A DNA stretch of 64,000 nucleotides from Bacillus massilioanorexius (GTDB lineage Bacteria > Bacillota > Bacilli > Bacillales > DSM-1321): positions 1-64,000 of the forward strand of contig NZ_CABKRX010000118.1 in NCBI RefSeq assembly GCF_902374955.1, read 5' to 3'. The notes beneath the pieces were generated by a model. The model saw nothing but the letters and a program-made list of their open reading frames with translations, was not told the DNA's origin and made no database searches. Position numbers and translations under genes: made by a program. This document shows positions 9,389 through 18,445 of the stretch, piece after piece. Position 1 is the first letter of the stretch; the number at the start of each line of letters is the position of its first letter.

Positions 9389-10267
9389 ATGGAATTGATT
9401 CAACAGCTCATTAACGGGCTTTCACTAGGTAGTATTTATGCCCTCATTGCACTCGGCTATACGATGGTTTATGGAATTGTTAAGTTGATTAACTTTGCCC
9501 ATGGTGATGTCTTTATGGTCGGAGCTTTCGTTGGCTTTTACTCTATTACGATATTAGATTTATCTTTTTTTCCTGCACTCTTACTTTCAATGACAGTGTG
9601 TGCAGTGTTCGGTGTATTAATTGAAAGAATCGCCTATAAACCTCTTCGTAATGCAACAAGAATTGCGGCATTAATAACAGCGATAGGTATGTCATTATTT
9701 ATTGAATATGGTTTTATTTATATTCGTGGTGCACAACCTGAAGCATATCCAAATGATGTACTGCCGTCTACTAATTTAGATTTATTTGGTATTACAGTTA
9801 ATAGTCAGTCCTTATTAATATTTGGTGTTTCAATATTATTAATGATCATTTTACAAATTGTCGTGCACAAAACAAAGATTGGAAAAGCAATGCGTGCTGT
9901 TTCTTTTGATGCAGATGCAGCTAGATTAATGGGGATTAATGTAAACAATACTATTTCAGCTACATTTGCGATAGGATCTGCATTGGCTGGTGCAGCAGGA
10001 GTAATCTTTGGTTTGTACTATATTAAGATTGAACCATTAATGGGTGTACTACCTGGTTTAAAAGCTTTCGTTGCTGCTGTACTTGGCGGTATCGGTATTA
10101 TTCCTGGTGCGATGGTTGGTGGCTTAATACTTGGAGTTATTGAAGCTTTAGTAAGTGCAGCTGGTTTCTCATTATGGAGAGATGGAGTAGCGTTTATTGT
10201 TCTTATTTTAATTCTAATATTTAAACCACAAGGATTACTAGGGAAAAACAAAAAAGAAAAAGTGTAA
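9389..10267 (+). CDS. livH: Branched-chain amino acid ABC permease LivH
   Basis: A 292-residue integral membrane permease of the HAAT family. It begins MELIQQLINGLSLGSIYALI, the hallmark LivH N-terminus, followed by GYTMVYGIVKLINFAHGD. The ABC-coupling region is GINVNNTISATFAIGSALAG. About eight hydrophobic segments are visible. GGLILGVIEALVSA and the terminal IFKPQGLLG fit the family. AAGGAG lies upstream of ATG 9389. With LivM it forms the translocation channel driven by LivG and LivF. It is followed by livM after 15 bases. Confidence 0.94.
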   Translation: MELIQQLINGLSLGSIYALIALGYTMVYGIVKLINFAHGDVFMVGAFVGFYSITILDLSFFPALLLSMTVCAVFGVLIERIAYKPLRNATRIAALITAIGMSLFIEYGFIYIRGAQPEAYPNDVLPSTNLDLFGITVNSQSLLIFGVSILLMIILQIVVHKTKIGKAMRAVSFDADAARLMGINVNNTISATFAIGSALAGAAGVIFGLYYIKIEPLMGVLPGLKAFVAAVLGGIGIIPGAMVGGLILGVIEALVSAAGFSLWRDGVAFIVLILILIFKPQGLLGKNKKEKV

Positions 10268-10282
10268 GGGAGAGACAAAGTT

Positions 10283-11245
10283 ATGATGTCATTTAAAAAA
10301 GCAAAAGGATTTTGGCTCTCAATCTTGCTTTCCTTTATCCTTTTTGCGGTTATTCAAGTCTTGATTAATGGTGGAACATTAAATTCATTTTACTCAAATA
10401 TGATTATTACGATTGGTATTAATATTATTTTGGCGGTGAGCCTTCATTTAATCATTGGAATAACGGGGCAATTCTCTATCGGACATGCAGGTTTTTTATC
10501 TGTTGGAGCGTATGTGTCGGCTATTATGACAATGAAATTAGCACTTCCTTTTCCTGTAGCATTACTTGTTGGAGGAATTGTAGCAGCTCTAGCGGGATTA
10601 TTAATTGGTATACCAAGCTTGCGTCTTAAAGGAGATTACTTGGCAATTGCTACACTTGGATTTGGTGAAATTGTACGTATCTTTTTCTTAAATATCGATT
10701 ATGTTGGTGGAGCAAGTGGGATGACAGTTTCCCATTTAACTACTTGGCCATGGGTGTTTGGAATCGTTTTATTAACGATAGTAGTTGTAAGAAACTTTAC
10801 AAGCTCGACTCATGGACGGGCATGCATTTCGGTTCGTGAAGATGAGACTGCGGCCGATTCTATGGGAATTAATACGACTTATTATAAAGTTGTAGCATTT
10901 GCTATTGGCGCTTTTTTTGCAGGTGTTGCAGGTGCATTATTTTCTCATAATTTTTATATCATCTTACCGACGAATTTTGGTTTCTTAAAATCCTTTGACA
11001 TTTTAATTTTAGTAGTACTCGGCGGACTTGGTAGTTTATCAGGGGCTGTTTTAGCAGCGGTTCTATTGACATTAGTTACAACCTTCCTTGCAGATTTCCC
11101 AGAGACAAGGATGATTATTTATAGTTTAATTTTAATGATTATGATGATTTATCGTCCTCAAGGCTTGATGGGTACTAAAGAATTTACAAGCTTCTTTAAG
11201 CGAAAAGGAGGACACAAACATGACAAAAACGAAACCATTGCTTAA
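10283..11245 (+). CDS. livM: Branched-chain amino acid ABC permease LivM
   Basis: A 320-residue membrane permease, partner of LivH. Family features are LHLIIGITGQFSIGHAGF, GVYVSA-like GAYVSAIM, the cytoplasmic coupling region REDETAADSMGINTTYYKV, and the C-terminal MIYRPQGLMG. Eight to ten hydrophobic segments are visible. Two adjacent ATGs (10283 and 10286) could start it, both near GGGAGAG. Its end overlaps livG by 26 bases, indicating translational coupling. The C-terminus is charged (KRKGGHKHDKNE). Confidence 0.93.
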   Translation: MMSFKKAKGFWLSILLSFILFAVIQVLINGGTLNSFYSNMIITIGINIILAVSLHLIIGITGQFSIGHAGFLSVGAYVSAIMTMKLALPFPVALLVGGIVAALAGLLIGIPSLRLKGDYLAIATLGFGEIVRIFFLNIDYVGGASGMTVSHLTTWPWVFGIVLLTIVVVRNFTSSTHGRACISVREDETAADSMGINTTYYKVVAFAIGAFFAGVAGALFSHNFYIILPTNFGFLKSFDILILVVLGGLGSLSGAVLAAVLLTLVTTFLADFPETRMIIYSLILMIMMIYRPQGLMGTKEFTSFFKRKGGHKHDKNETIA

Positions 11246-12002
11246 GGTAGATTCTGTTGGGATTCAATTTGGAGGTTTAAAAGCTGTATCTGCTGTAAAT
11301 GTAGAATTGTTTCAAGGTGAGTTAGTTGGTTTGATCGGTCCTAATGGAGCGGGAAAAACTACATTTTTCAATCTTTTAACAGGTGTTTATGTGCCAACGG
11401 AGGGAAGTATCTCTTTAGATGGAAAAAATTTAAGAAAACGTCCTCCTTATAGAATTAATCAAATGGGAATTAGTCGTACATTTCAAAATATCCGATTGTT
11501 TGGTGATATGTCAGTTATCGATAACGTAAAAGTAGCGTATCATTCATTGGCAAAGCATTCGATTGTAAGTTCTATTTTACGTCTACCAAGCTTTTTTAAA
11601 GGTGAGAAGGAGATGGAGGAACAAGCCATTGAATTTTTGAAGATTTTTAACTTAGATATTTACAAAGATGAATTAGCAAAGAATTTACCTTATGGTCAAC
11701 AACGTCGGTTAGAAATTGCTCGTGCTTTAGCAGCAAATCCAAACCTATTACTTCTAGATGAACCTGCTGCTGGGATGAATCCACAAGAAACGCAGGAATT
11801 AATGAAGTTAATTTCATTTATTAGAGAAAAGTTTAATTTAACTGTTCTTCTAATCGAACATGATATGCCGCTTGTAATGGGTGTTTGTGAACGAATTTAT
11901 GTGCTGGATCATGGCCAATTAATTGCTCATGGTAAGCCAGAAGAAATTCGTAATAATCCAAAAGTCATCGAAGCATATCTTGGCGAGGAGGTTTCATCAT
12001 AA
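11220..12002 (+). CDS. livG: Branched-chain amino acid ABC ATPase LivG
   Basis: A 260-residue ATP-binding subunit on the cytoplasmic face. Walker A is GPNGAGKTT (about residue 40), the Q-loop region includes ISRTFQNIRLF, the signature is LPYGQQRRLEIARAL, Walker B is LLLLDEPAAGMNP, and the switch His is in LLIEHDM. YLGEE at the C-terminus is typical of LivG. AAAGGAGG lies inside the livM 3' end, just before ATG 11220. Confidence 0.95.
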   Translation: MTKTKPLLKVDSVGIQFGGLKAVSAVNVELFQGELVGLIGPNGAGKTTFFNLLTGVYVPTEGSISLDGKNLRKRPPYRINQMGISRTFQNIRLFGDMSVIDNVKVAYHSLAKHSIVSSILRLPSFFKGEKEMEEQAIEFLKIFNLDIYKDELAKNLPYGQQRRLEIARALAANPNLLLLDEPAAGMNPQETQELMKLISFIREKFNLTVLLIEHDMPLVMGVCERIYVLDHGQLIAHGKPEEIRNNPKVIEAYLGEEVSS

Positions 12003-12709
12003 TGTTAAAGGTACAGGACATCAATGTCTACTACGGTAATATACAAGCGCTTAAAGGTGTATCCCTTGAAATTAATGAAGGAGAGATTGTTACATTAATT
12101 GGCGCGAATGGTGCAGGAAAAAGTACATTACTTAAAACAATTTCAGGTCTCTTAAATCCAAAGCAAGGTGTAATCGATTATGAGGGTCAACCAATTGGTG
12201 GAAAAGCAGCTCAATCAATTGTTAAGTTAGGAATTTCTCATGTTCCTGAGGGAAGAAGAGTTTTTGCTAATATGTCTGTTGAAGAGAATCTTCAGCTAGG
12301 AGCATATTTAAGAAAAGATAAAGCGGGAATTAAACAGGAGTTACAAAGAGTTTACGAACTTTTCCCAAGATTACTAGAAAGACAAAAACAGCTTTCAGGT
12401 ACTTTATCTGGCGGGGAACAGCAAATGCTTGCTATGGGTCGTGCATTAATGGCAAAGCCAAAGTTGTTGTTATTGGATGAACCTTCAATGGGGCTAGCTC
12501 CGTTACTAGTAAAACAAATATTTCAAATCATTAAAGAGATTAATGAATCGGGGACAACAGTTTTATTAGTAGAACAAAATGCAAATTTAGCACTTTCTAT
12601 TGCGGATCGTGCTTACGTTGTTGAAACAGGTAGAATTGTCCTTTCAGGTAATGCAGAAGAGTTAACAGCTAGTGAAGATATTAAAAATGCGTACCTTGGG
12701 GGTCATTAA
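12002..12709 (+). CDS. livF: Branched-chain amino acid ABC ATPase LivF
   Basis: A 235-residue second ATPase of the importer. It begins MLKVQDINVYYGNIQALKGV. Walker A is GANGAGKST, the signature LSGGEQQMLAMGRALM, Walker B LLLLDEPSMGLAP and the switch LLVEQNANLAL. Length and the terminal NAYLGG are normal for LivF. The start overlaps the livG stop by one base (TAATG). It is the last gene of the operon, followed by a strong terminator. Confidence 0.95.
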   Translation: MLKVQDINVYYGNIQALKGVSLEINEGEIVTLIGANGAGKSTLLKTISGLLNPKQGVIDYEGQPIGGKAAQSIVKLGISHVPEGRRVFANMSVEENLQLGAYLRKDKAGIKQELQRVYELFPRLLERQKQLSGTLSGGEQQMLAMGRALMAKPKLLLLDEPSMGLAPLLVKQIFQIIKEINESGTTVLLVEQNANLALSIADRAYVVETGRIVLSGNAEELTASEDIKNAYLGGH

Positions 12710-13033
12710 ACAAATTTTAGTGGATTCCGTTATGTTTAATTCGTTTCTATTATATGAATTTCAATGTTTTATAGAAAAAGTCAGTCAACAAGTGTTTTGC
12801 AAATACTTGTTGACTGATTTTTTTGAGCTAGTTACGCATATTGCTGTTTTATAAGCGTATGTAATGAAAGAATTCCAAGTAGAGAGTCCTAAGTTGGTTT
12901 TCGCATATCGATAGTTTTTTTATAAGTTTCTCTATTAAAGTTTGTAGAGCATATTATAATAGCTATATCGAGATAAAATTGTGTTTATAGAATTTTGGAA
13001 AAATAATAGGGACATAAAAGGAAGAAATTTAAA
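12710..13033. other. Intergenic region after liv operon
   Basis: 324 bases. The livF terminator lies at 12781-12824. The rest is AT-rich and presumably holds the promoter of the NUDIX gene. Nothing else was recognised. Confidence 0.4.
12781..12824 (+). terminator. liv operon terminator
   Basis: 13-bp perfect stem TCAGTCAACAAGT/ACTTGTTGACTGA with an 11-base loop, then seven Ts. Confidence 0.92.
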
Positions 13034-13660
13034 ATGGAAAATGAGATGCTTCGAATATTTAATGATTATCATAAACCTATTGGGATCGCTACTCGAGAGG
13101 ACGTACATAAACTTGGCTATTGGCATGAAACATTTCATTGCTGGTTTATTAGTAAAGAAAATAATACAAACTATATTTATATTCAGCTACGAAGCGATGT
13201 GAAAAAAGATTATCCCAATTTACTAGATATCACTGCAGCTGGCCATATATTAGCACATGAAACAACTAATGATGGGATTAGAGAAATTCAAGAAGAGTTG
13301 GGAGTTGAAACGACTCTTTGTGAGTTAGTCAAACTAGGCATTATAAATTATTGTGTAAAAAAAGAAGATTTTATCGATAAAGAAATTGCTCATGTTTTTT
13401 TATACAATAGCTCTATTGGTTTAGAGGATTTTACCTTACAAACAGAAGAGGTTTCAGGAATAGTTCGGGTCCCATTGCTTTATTTTTATAATCTTTGGTA
13501 TGGAAAAAAAGAAGAGATCCATATAGAAGGTTATAAAATAAACATGGATGGCAAAAAGGAGTTAATGAATGGTAGAGTAAATCGAAGTCATTTTGTACCA
13601 CATGAAGAAGCATTTTATCAAACTGTTGTAAGTTGGATTTGTGATAAAGTGAAAGCTTGA
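13034..13660 (+). CDS. NUDIX hydrolase
   Basis: A 208-residue NUDIX protein. Residues about 70-95 hold the box GHILAHE...REIQEELGV, with the catalytic RE..EE residues. The spacing between the first Glu and REI is six rather than seven, as in the YfcD/IPP-isomerase-like branch that has AAGH before the box. WHETFHCWF near residue 35 also fits that branch. Members hydrolyse nucleoside diphosphate-linked compounds; the substrate here is unknown. It is a single gene with GGAAG upstream of ATG 13034. Confidence 0.88.
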   Translation: MENEMLRIFNDYHKPIGIATREDVHKLGYWHETFHCWFISKENNTNYIYIQLRSDVKKDYPNLLDITAAGHILAHETTNDGIREIQEELGVETTLCELVKLGIINYCVKKEDFIDKEIAHVFLYNSSIGLEDFTLQTEEVSGIVRVPLLYFYNLWYGKKEEIHIEGYKINMDGKKELMNGRVNRSHFVPHEEAFYQTVVSWICDKVKA

Positions 13661-13768
13661 ATTCATTCATATGACAAAAAGCTTTTCAAGAACTTACAAA
13701 TGAAACCATTTTTGAGGGTTCGTACATAACTTAGTAAGTCTTTTAAAATCAGGAAAGGGGCAAATGAT

Positions 13769-13987
13769 ATGGACCCGATGATTGCGGTTGCTTATGGTTT
13801 ACCGCTTACTATCGTTATTATTGTTCTAATTGGTTTTTATAAAATGTTCGTTAAAAAGAAAAATATTACGGCTTTTTACACTCCGTTTGATCATATAACT
13901 GGTCAAACAGTAACTGAATTCCACGAAGAGCAAAAAGTGATTGTGGAGGATGAAGAGCAAGGTGATGGAAAAAGAAAAAATAAGTAG
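13769..13987 (+). CDS. Small membrane protein, DUF3951-like
   Basis: A 72-residue protein with one N-terminal membrane segment (residues about 5-27, GLPLTIVIIVLIGFYKMF), then a basic KKK and a polar acidic tail containing TPFDHITGQT and VIVEDEEQGDG. This layout matches small Bacillus proteins annotated DUF3951. GGAAAGGGG lies upstream. The function is unknown. A terminator follows closely, so it is monocistronic. Confidence 0.75.
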   Translation: MDPMIAVAYGLPLTIVIIVLIGFYKMFVKKKNITAFYTPFDHITGQTVTEFHEEQKVIVEDEEQGDGKRKNK

Positions 13988-14011
13988 TTTGTATTTGATA
14001 AAAAATATGAG

Positions 14012-14055
14012 GGCTGTCTCAAAAGTGATGGGTAACACTGTTGAGACAGCCTTTA
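14012..14055 (+). terminator. Terminator after DUF3951-like gene
   Basis: 11-bp stem GGCTGTCTCAA/TTGAGACAGCC followed by TTTATT. Confidence 0.85.
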
Positions 14056-14253
14056 TTCATTTTGTTATTGTTTTTCTTTTATAAATGGATCTTGTTTTAA
14101 AAATACGAATGGAGTTTTAACGAAAACAACTATAACAGGGGGAAAAAGGGGAGTATTGAACACTCTATCTTTCTTTACGAGAAGAAGGATTTTACATAAT
14201 TTTCTTGAATATGATTGGATATAACTAGTCGGAATGAATAAGGAGCGCTGAGA

Positions 14254-15069
14254 ATGTACCTACCATTGAATAATGAATTAGTCGGTAGAATCAACCAATC
14301 TGAAATAGACGTGTTGAATTCAAGATTAAAACGGATGGAAGAGCAAATAGGAAATCCAATGGATGTTGAAATGAGGAGATTTGGTCATGCTGTGGCGTTT
14401 TCTGCGAAAAATATTCCTGGTCCGGCCTTCAATGTAGTTAAAGGTTTGCAACATGGTGATGAGAAGTACATTTCTGACATTATTGCTTTTTATAGGTAAA
14501 GAAATATAGATGTAACTTTTGAAGTGATACCCTCATTAACTTCTCCTCAAATAATGGAAGTTCTCTCAAATGAAGGCTACTATCAATGTGACTTTCATAC
14601 GACTTTATTTCATTCTATTTTAGAAAAGATAGAATATTTCGATTCAAATATTACTATTCGAAGGCTGGATAGAAATGAATTTAATCTTTTTTCTGAAATA
14701 TATACAGAAGGATTTGATATGCCTGTTACTATCCAAAATGGGATAGCTAGAAACAATGAAATCTTATATGATACGCCCAATTGGTCGTTCTTTTTAGCAA
14801 GTATCAATCATACACCAGCTGGTATTGGTGTTTTATTTATTAAGAATGAAATTGCTACTCTTGCTGCGGCCACAACCATTCTGGCTTTTCGAAATAAAGG
14901 CATTCATACGGCATTAATCCAAAAAAGATTGCTAACAGCATTAGATTCTAATGTGAAGATAGCGATTGGACAAGCGAAATTTGCTTCAGTGAGTCAAAAT
15001 AATATGGAAAGAGTAGGATTTCGAATGGCTTATACAAAAGCAATTTGGAGAAAAAGATTGATGATATGA
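14254..15069 (+). pseudogene. GNAT acetyltransferase interrupted by one stop codon
   Basis: A single reading frame of 272 codons (ATG 14254, SD AAGGAG) is broken only by TAA at 14497-14499. The residues around it read IIAFYR-stop-RNIDVTFEV, and a GAA-to-TAA change would explain it. Before the stop is the N-terminal half of a two-domain GNAT (GHAVAFSAKNIPGPAFN). After it is the acetyl-CoA-binding half (LAAATTILAFRNKGIHTALI, then a late NMERVGFRMAYTKA). No other decay is visible, so the lesion is recent or an error. A GTG/ATG restart near 14524 could make a truncated product lacking the first 90 residues. The substrate is unknown. Confidence 0.82.
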
Positions 15070-15083
15070 TTGGAGGATCTAGA

Positions 15084-15908
15084 ATGATTTCGGTTCAACA
15101 GAAAAAGCCTAAAAAAAGAACAAAGTTGCGACTCATGTTGGGTATTACTTTTTATCGATGTAAAAGATACATAGAATGGTACACTAATCGAAAAACATAT
15201 GCCTCTCAAAAACAAAATGATAGACTACCTTACTCCATTTACACACATCAAACATTATTGTTACGGAAATTGAAAAATGTTGATATGTGGTATCAACACA
15301 ATAAAATTATTAATTTAAAACTTGCTATCAAGCGGATTGATGGTTTGATTATTAAACCAGGAGAGACTTTTTCTTATTGGAAATGTATAGGGAAAACGAC
15401 TAGGAAAAAAGGATATGTAGATGGAATGGTACTTCATTCAGGAACTTTTAAACCTGGAGTCGGTGGAGGTTTATGTCAATTATCTAATCTAATCTATTGG
15501 ATGACACTTCATACACCGTTAATCGTAACTGAGCGGTATCGTCATAGTTATGATGTATTTCCTGATAGCAACCGAACTCAGCCATTTGGAAGTGGAGCAA
15601 CCTGTTCATATAATTATATTGATTTGCAGATTACCAATCGTACGAATGTTACCTACCAATTATCTCTTTCTCTTTCTGCTACACATTTAATTGGCGAATG
15701 GAGAGCTACTGAGGAACAACTTCATACATATAAAGTTTATGAGAAACAGCATGCCATTCATCCCGCAATCTTTGGCGGATATATTAGACACAACATTATA
15801 CACAGAAAAGTATATAATAAACAAAAAGTGGAGATTGACGATGAATTCATTACAGAAAATACTGCTATTATGATGTATGAGCCACTTTTAGATTCACCTA
15901 AACAATAA
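15084..15908 (+). CDS. VanW family protein
   Basis: A 274-residue protein with the VanW domain. ATG 15084 is chosen because TTGGAGG lies 7 bases upstream. Residues about 85-200 contain the family core: KPGETFSYW, GYVDGMVL, PGVGGGLCQLSNLIY and the later PFGSGATC. No clear signal peptide is visible, although the N-terminus is very basic (KKPKKRTKLRLMLG). VanW occurs in some vancomycin-resistance clusters, but its biochemical role is not established and nothing here suggests a resistance cluster. It follows the broken GNAT by 14 bases and precedes another GNAT by 16 bases, so the three were probably one operon. Confidence 0.88.
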   Translation: MISVQQKKPKKRTKLRLMLGITFYRCKRYIEWYTNRKTYASQKQNDRLPYSIYTHQTLLLRKLKNVDMWYQHNKIINLKLAIKRIDGLIIKPGETFSYWKCIGKTTRKKGYVDGMVLHSGTFKPGVGGGLCQLSNLIYWMTLHTPLIVTERYRHSYDVFPDSNRTQPFGSGATCSYNYIDLQITNRTNVTYQLSLSLSATHLIGEWRATEEQLHTYKVYEKQHAIHPAIFGGYIRHNIIHRKVYNKQKVEIDDEFITENTAIMMYEPLLDSPKQ

Positions 15909-15924
15909 AAAGGGAAAAATCATT

Positions 15925-16377
15925 ATGATAAGAAAAATTGACATCACAAATAATAAGATTGCAAGAGAGGTATGGCATATTCAAATACCATCCTATCAAA
16001 TGGAGGCAAAGCTCATAGATTGTTATGATATTCCGCCCTTACAAGATACGATTGAAACTCTACAGAAATGTGGAGAGGATTTTTATGGTTATTATGAACA
16101 TGAAGAGCTTTGTGGGACAATATCCATAAAAGTAGAAAATAAGTTAATAGATATACATCGCTTAATGATTCATCCGAGCCATTTTAGAAAAGGTATTGCG
16201 ATGATGTTATTAGAACACGTAGAGAATGTTATAGAAAATGCTGAATCTATTATTGTTTCAACTGGTTCGAAGAATTTTCCAGCTATACATTTATACGAAA
16301 GGAATGGATTTCGAAAGACACAAGTTACAAAAATATCAGATCAATTATCAATTACCTCTTATAAAAAAATGATCTAA
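15925..16377 (+). CDS. GNAT family N-acetyltransferase
   Basis: A 150-residue single-domain acetyltransferase. The acetyl-CoA site is in IHRLMIHPSHFRKGIAMMLL (residues about 85-105), with the R/Q-x-x-G-x-A-type loop FRKGIA. The C-terminal motif AIHLYERNGFRKTQ supplies the usual Tyr. AAGGG precedes ATG 15925. It sits 16 bases after vanW. The acceptor substrate cannot be deduced. Confidence 0.88.
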   Translation: MIRKIDITNNKIAREVWHIQIPSYQMEAKLIDCYDIPPLQDTIETLQKCGEDFYGYYEHEELCGTISIKVENKLIDIHRLMIHPSHFRKGIAMMLLEHVENVIENAESIIVSTGSKNFPAIHLYERNGFRKTQVTKISDQLSITSYKKMI

Positions 16378-16420
16378 TTAAATCGAGTATGAAATGATTT
16401 TTTCAATGAAATTATTAAAC

Positions 16421-16570
16421 AAGGCTGTTTTCACATACTTTGTTGCTTATGAACAAGGAGTGAGTATAGGTTGAATTACACTTCAGGATGCTCGCTTTCC
16501 ACGGGGCTCACCTATGCTGCTGCTCCCGTAGGAGGCTCGCACCTTACGCTTCATTCAACCGAACTTTTTA
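16421..16570. repeat. Dispersed intergenic repeat, copy 1
   Basis: Shares long blocks with the element at 22411-22600: a GGCTGTTTT start, TTTGTTGCTTATGAA, GTGAGTATAGGTTGAATTAC, CTTCAGGAT.CTCGCTTTC, CTGCTGCTCCCG.AGGAG and TTACGCTTCATTCA. It is more GC-rich than its surroundings and does not code for protein. It resembles the short GC-rich intergenic repeats scattered in many Bacillaceae genomes. Confidence 0.75.
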
Positions 16571-16670
16571 TACACTGATTTTATTTATCGAATATATGGA
16601 AAAGTAACAGTCTTTTAGAAAATAGGCTTAAACAATATTAAATATATGAAAAGCTAAGGGGGAGAATATT

Positions 16671-17471
16671 GTGATAAGAAGATTAACAGAAAAGGATCAT
16701 GACGTTTGCTTTCAATTATTAAAAAAACAAGCTGCTGAAAACCTATTTATAATAGGTGATATAGAGGCATATGGGTACGAACAGGAGTTTCAAAAAATCT
16801 GGGGAGATTTTAATGATCAAGGTGAATTAATTGCTGTCCTACTAAAATATGAACAAAACTATATACCATACAGCTCAACGATAACATTTGATGCAAAAGG
16901 ATTTTCTGAAATTATGATGAACGATCCTAACTTCTCAATGATGTCAGGATTAAAGAATATTACTGAAAAAATGGAGCCTTACATAAAAAACACTTTAAAA
17001 AGAAAAAGACAAACCTATTATGCAAAATGTACAGAATTACATAAAAGTGTGAATTCTAGTGAAACAACTGACGTACAACAAGCAATGCCACATGATGCAG
17101 AAGAACTAGTAGCATTATTAAATTCAATTCCTGAATTCAGTGATTCAATGATAACCGTGGATTCCAAGCGACGCGGATTGGAGCGGGGTGTATCAAGATC
17201 TTTCTTTATAAGAGAAGATGATAAAATGGTTTCAACAGCATCAACTTCGGCTGAAAATACATTGTCTGCTATGGTAGTTGGAGTAGCTACACTAGAAAAC
17301 TATAAGAAAAAAGGGTATGCTACACAGTGCATGATTAAGCTTTGCAATCTATTATTAAATGAAGGTAAAGAACTTTGTTTATTTTATGATAATTCTGAAG
17401 CGGGAATGATATATAAAAGATTAGGATTTGAGGATATCGGCTTTTGGATGATGTATTCCTATCATTCTTGA
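16671..17471 (+). CDS. GNAT family N-acetyltransferase (two-domain)
   Basis: A 266-residue protein. GTG start 16671 with AAGGGGGAG upstream. The N-terminal half (residues 1-125) is a degenerate GNAT-like fold (MIRRLTEKDHD, FIIGDIEAYGY). The C-terminal half binds acetyl-CoA: STSAENTLSAMVVGVATLEN, then YKKKGYATQCMIKLC (about residues 205-225), and the terminal YDNSEAGMIYKRLGFEDIG. Such tandem GNATs are common in Bacilli. The substrate is unknown. It is followed 42 bases later by a broken AAC(6')-like gene. Confidence 0.87.
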   Translation: MIRRLTEKDHDVCFQLLKKQAAENLFIIGDIEAYGYEQEFQKIWGDFNDQGELIAVLLKYEQNYIPYSSTITFDAKGFSEIMMNDPNFSMMSGLKNITEKMEPYIKNTLKRKRQTYYAKCTELHKSVNSSETTDVQQAMPHDAEELVALLNSIPEFSDSMITVDSKRRGLERGVSRSFFIREDDKMVSTASTSAENTLSAMVVGVATLENYKKKGYATQCMIKLCNLLLNEGKELCLFYDNSEAGMIYKRLGFEDIGFWMMYSYHS

Positions 17472-17513
17472 AATTTCTATATTTGTTATTATGAAGGCTG
17501 AGTAAAGTTTATT

Positions 17514-18082
17514 GTGAATACAACTGTTGATATTAGAAGGCTTTCTAGGAGAGAAAAAGATGTTATTTCAAAAAGAAAAGTTAAAGGTGAGGCTATTAGA
17601 GAAGAAGGATGCACCTTTCAGGAAGGCAGAGATAATCCGTTTAATTTAGAAAAAGTGTACAACGTATTTTTTGAAAATGAGACTGATACCGTAAAATGCT
17701 TGATAGAATATGAAAATATTGAAATAGGATATATTCAGTATTATCCTTTAGATTTTGAAACGAGAAAAGTATACGGATATTTGAACAAAGCTGATATTAT
17801 TTTTGGGATTGATCAATTTATTGGAGAAGTGAAATATTGGGATAGAGGGATTGGCCAACTACTAGTTTCAGCTATGACGGATTATTTGTTTCATGACAAA
17901 CAAGCTAGTACGGTTGTTATGGACCCCAGTCATGGAATAAAAGAGCGATTCGTTGTTATGTGAAATGTGGTTATCAAAAGATAAAGCTAATGCCGAAACA
18001 TGAATTACATGAAGGTGAGTATAGAGATTGCTGGTTAATTGAATATAGAATAGACTTCCATGATAAAAGAAAAAAACGATAG
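17514..18082 (+). pseudogene. AAC(6')-like GNAT acetyltransferase, frameshifted near the 3' end
   Basis: Resembles the aminoglycoside 6'-N-acetyltransferase-like group. Frame 1 runs from GTG 17514 through YWDRGIGQLLVSAMTDYL and QASTVVMDP to a stop at 17963. The family C-terminus (SWNKRAIRCYVKCGYQKIKL, then HEGEYRDCWLIEY) is present in another frame from 17930 to TAG 18082. Adding one C to the CCCC run at about 17923-17926 restores DPQSWNKRAIRCY. Everything else is intact, so this is a fresh frameshift or a homopolymer sequencing error. Whether any drug is a substrate cannot be inferred. Confidence 0.85.
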
Positions 18083-18104
18083 GATTGACTATCGTTTTTT
18101 TTCT
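18070..18104. terminator. Bidirectional terminator between GNAT and coat genes
   Basis: AAAAAACGATAG, GATTGA, CTATCGTTTTTTTT: an 8-bp core stem with A and T flanks, serving both converging genes. Confidence 0.85.
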
Positions 18105-18121
18105 TTTATCATATAGCTTTG

Positions 18122-18433
18122 TTAATGATGTATATTTTGTTGGATTAGTTGATTAGTTTGTGTTTGCGTTTGTCCATATTCAGTTATTTGTTTGGTAATG
18201 TCTGAAGCAAGTGCTGGTGAGGAGGTACTGTACATACCTTGCTGAGACATAAAATCATATAATTTCCCTTGGAGCACTAAACTACTTTGTGAAAGGGATT
18301 GAAATTGTTGACGAACAACAGGACAGTTAGATTCTGTCGTAGCCGTTGTATACTCTCTACAAGTACGTTTTAAGTCGGCTAAAATGGTATAAAGTAAATC
18401 TTCATCTGAAAGGATTGGATTTTGTTGAGCCAT
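18122..18433 (-). CDS. Spore coat protein, CotF family
   Basis: A 103-residue Gln/Ser/Thr-rich protein of the CotF-like ferritin-fold group. It has DLLYTILADLKRTCREYTTA near residues 12-32 and LVLQGKLYDFMSQQGMYS near 52-70, the conserved coat motif (YxxxxxxGxY). It is made in the mother cell and assembled in the coat (family knowledge). It is the second gene of a pair, 12 bases downstream of another coat gene. GGAGG precedes ATG 18433. Confidence 0.85.
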   Translation of the reverse strand: MAQQNPILSDEDLLYTILADLKRTCREYTTATTESNCPVVRQQFQSLSQSSLVLQGKLYDFMSQQGMYSTSSPALASDITKQITEYGQTQTQTNQLIQQNIHH

Positions 18434-18445
18434 ATGTGTGCCTCC

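Noticed and set aside
12672..12854. 60-codon open frame across the livF terminator
   Set aside because: It overlaps livF in another frame and runs through a strong terminator stem.
15084..15908. Vancomycin-resistance locus because of VanW
   Set aside because: No vanHAX, vanRS or vanY-type genes are nearby; VanW-domain proteins are common in Bacilli.
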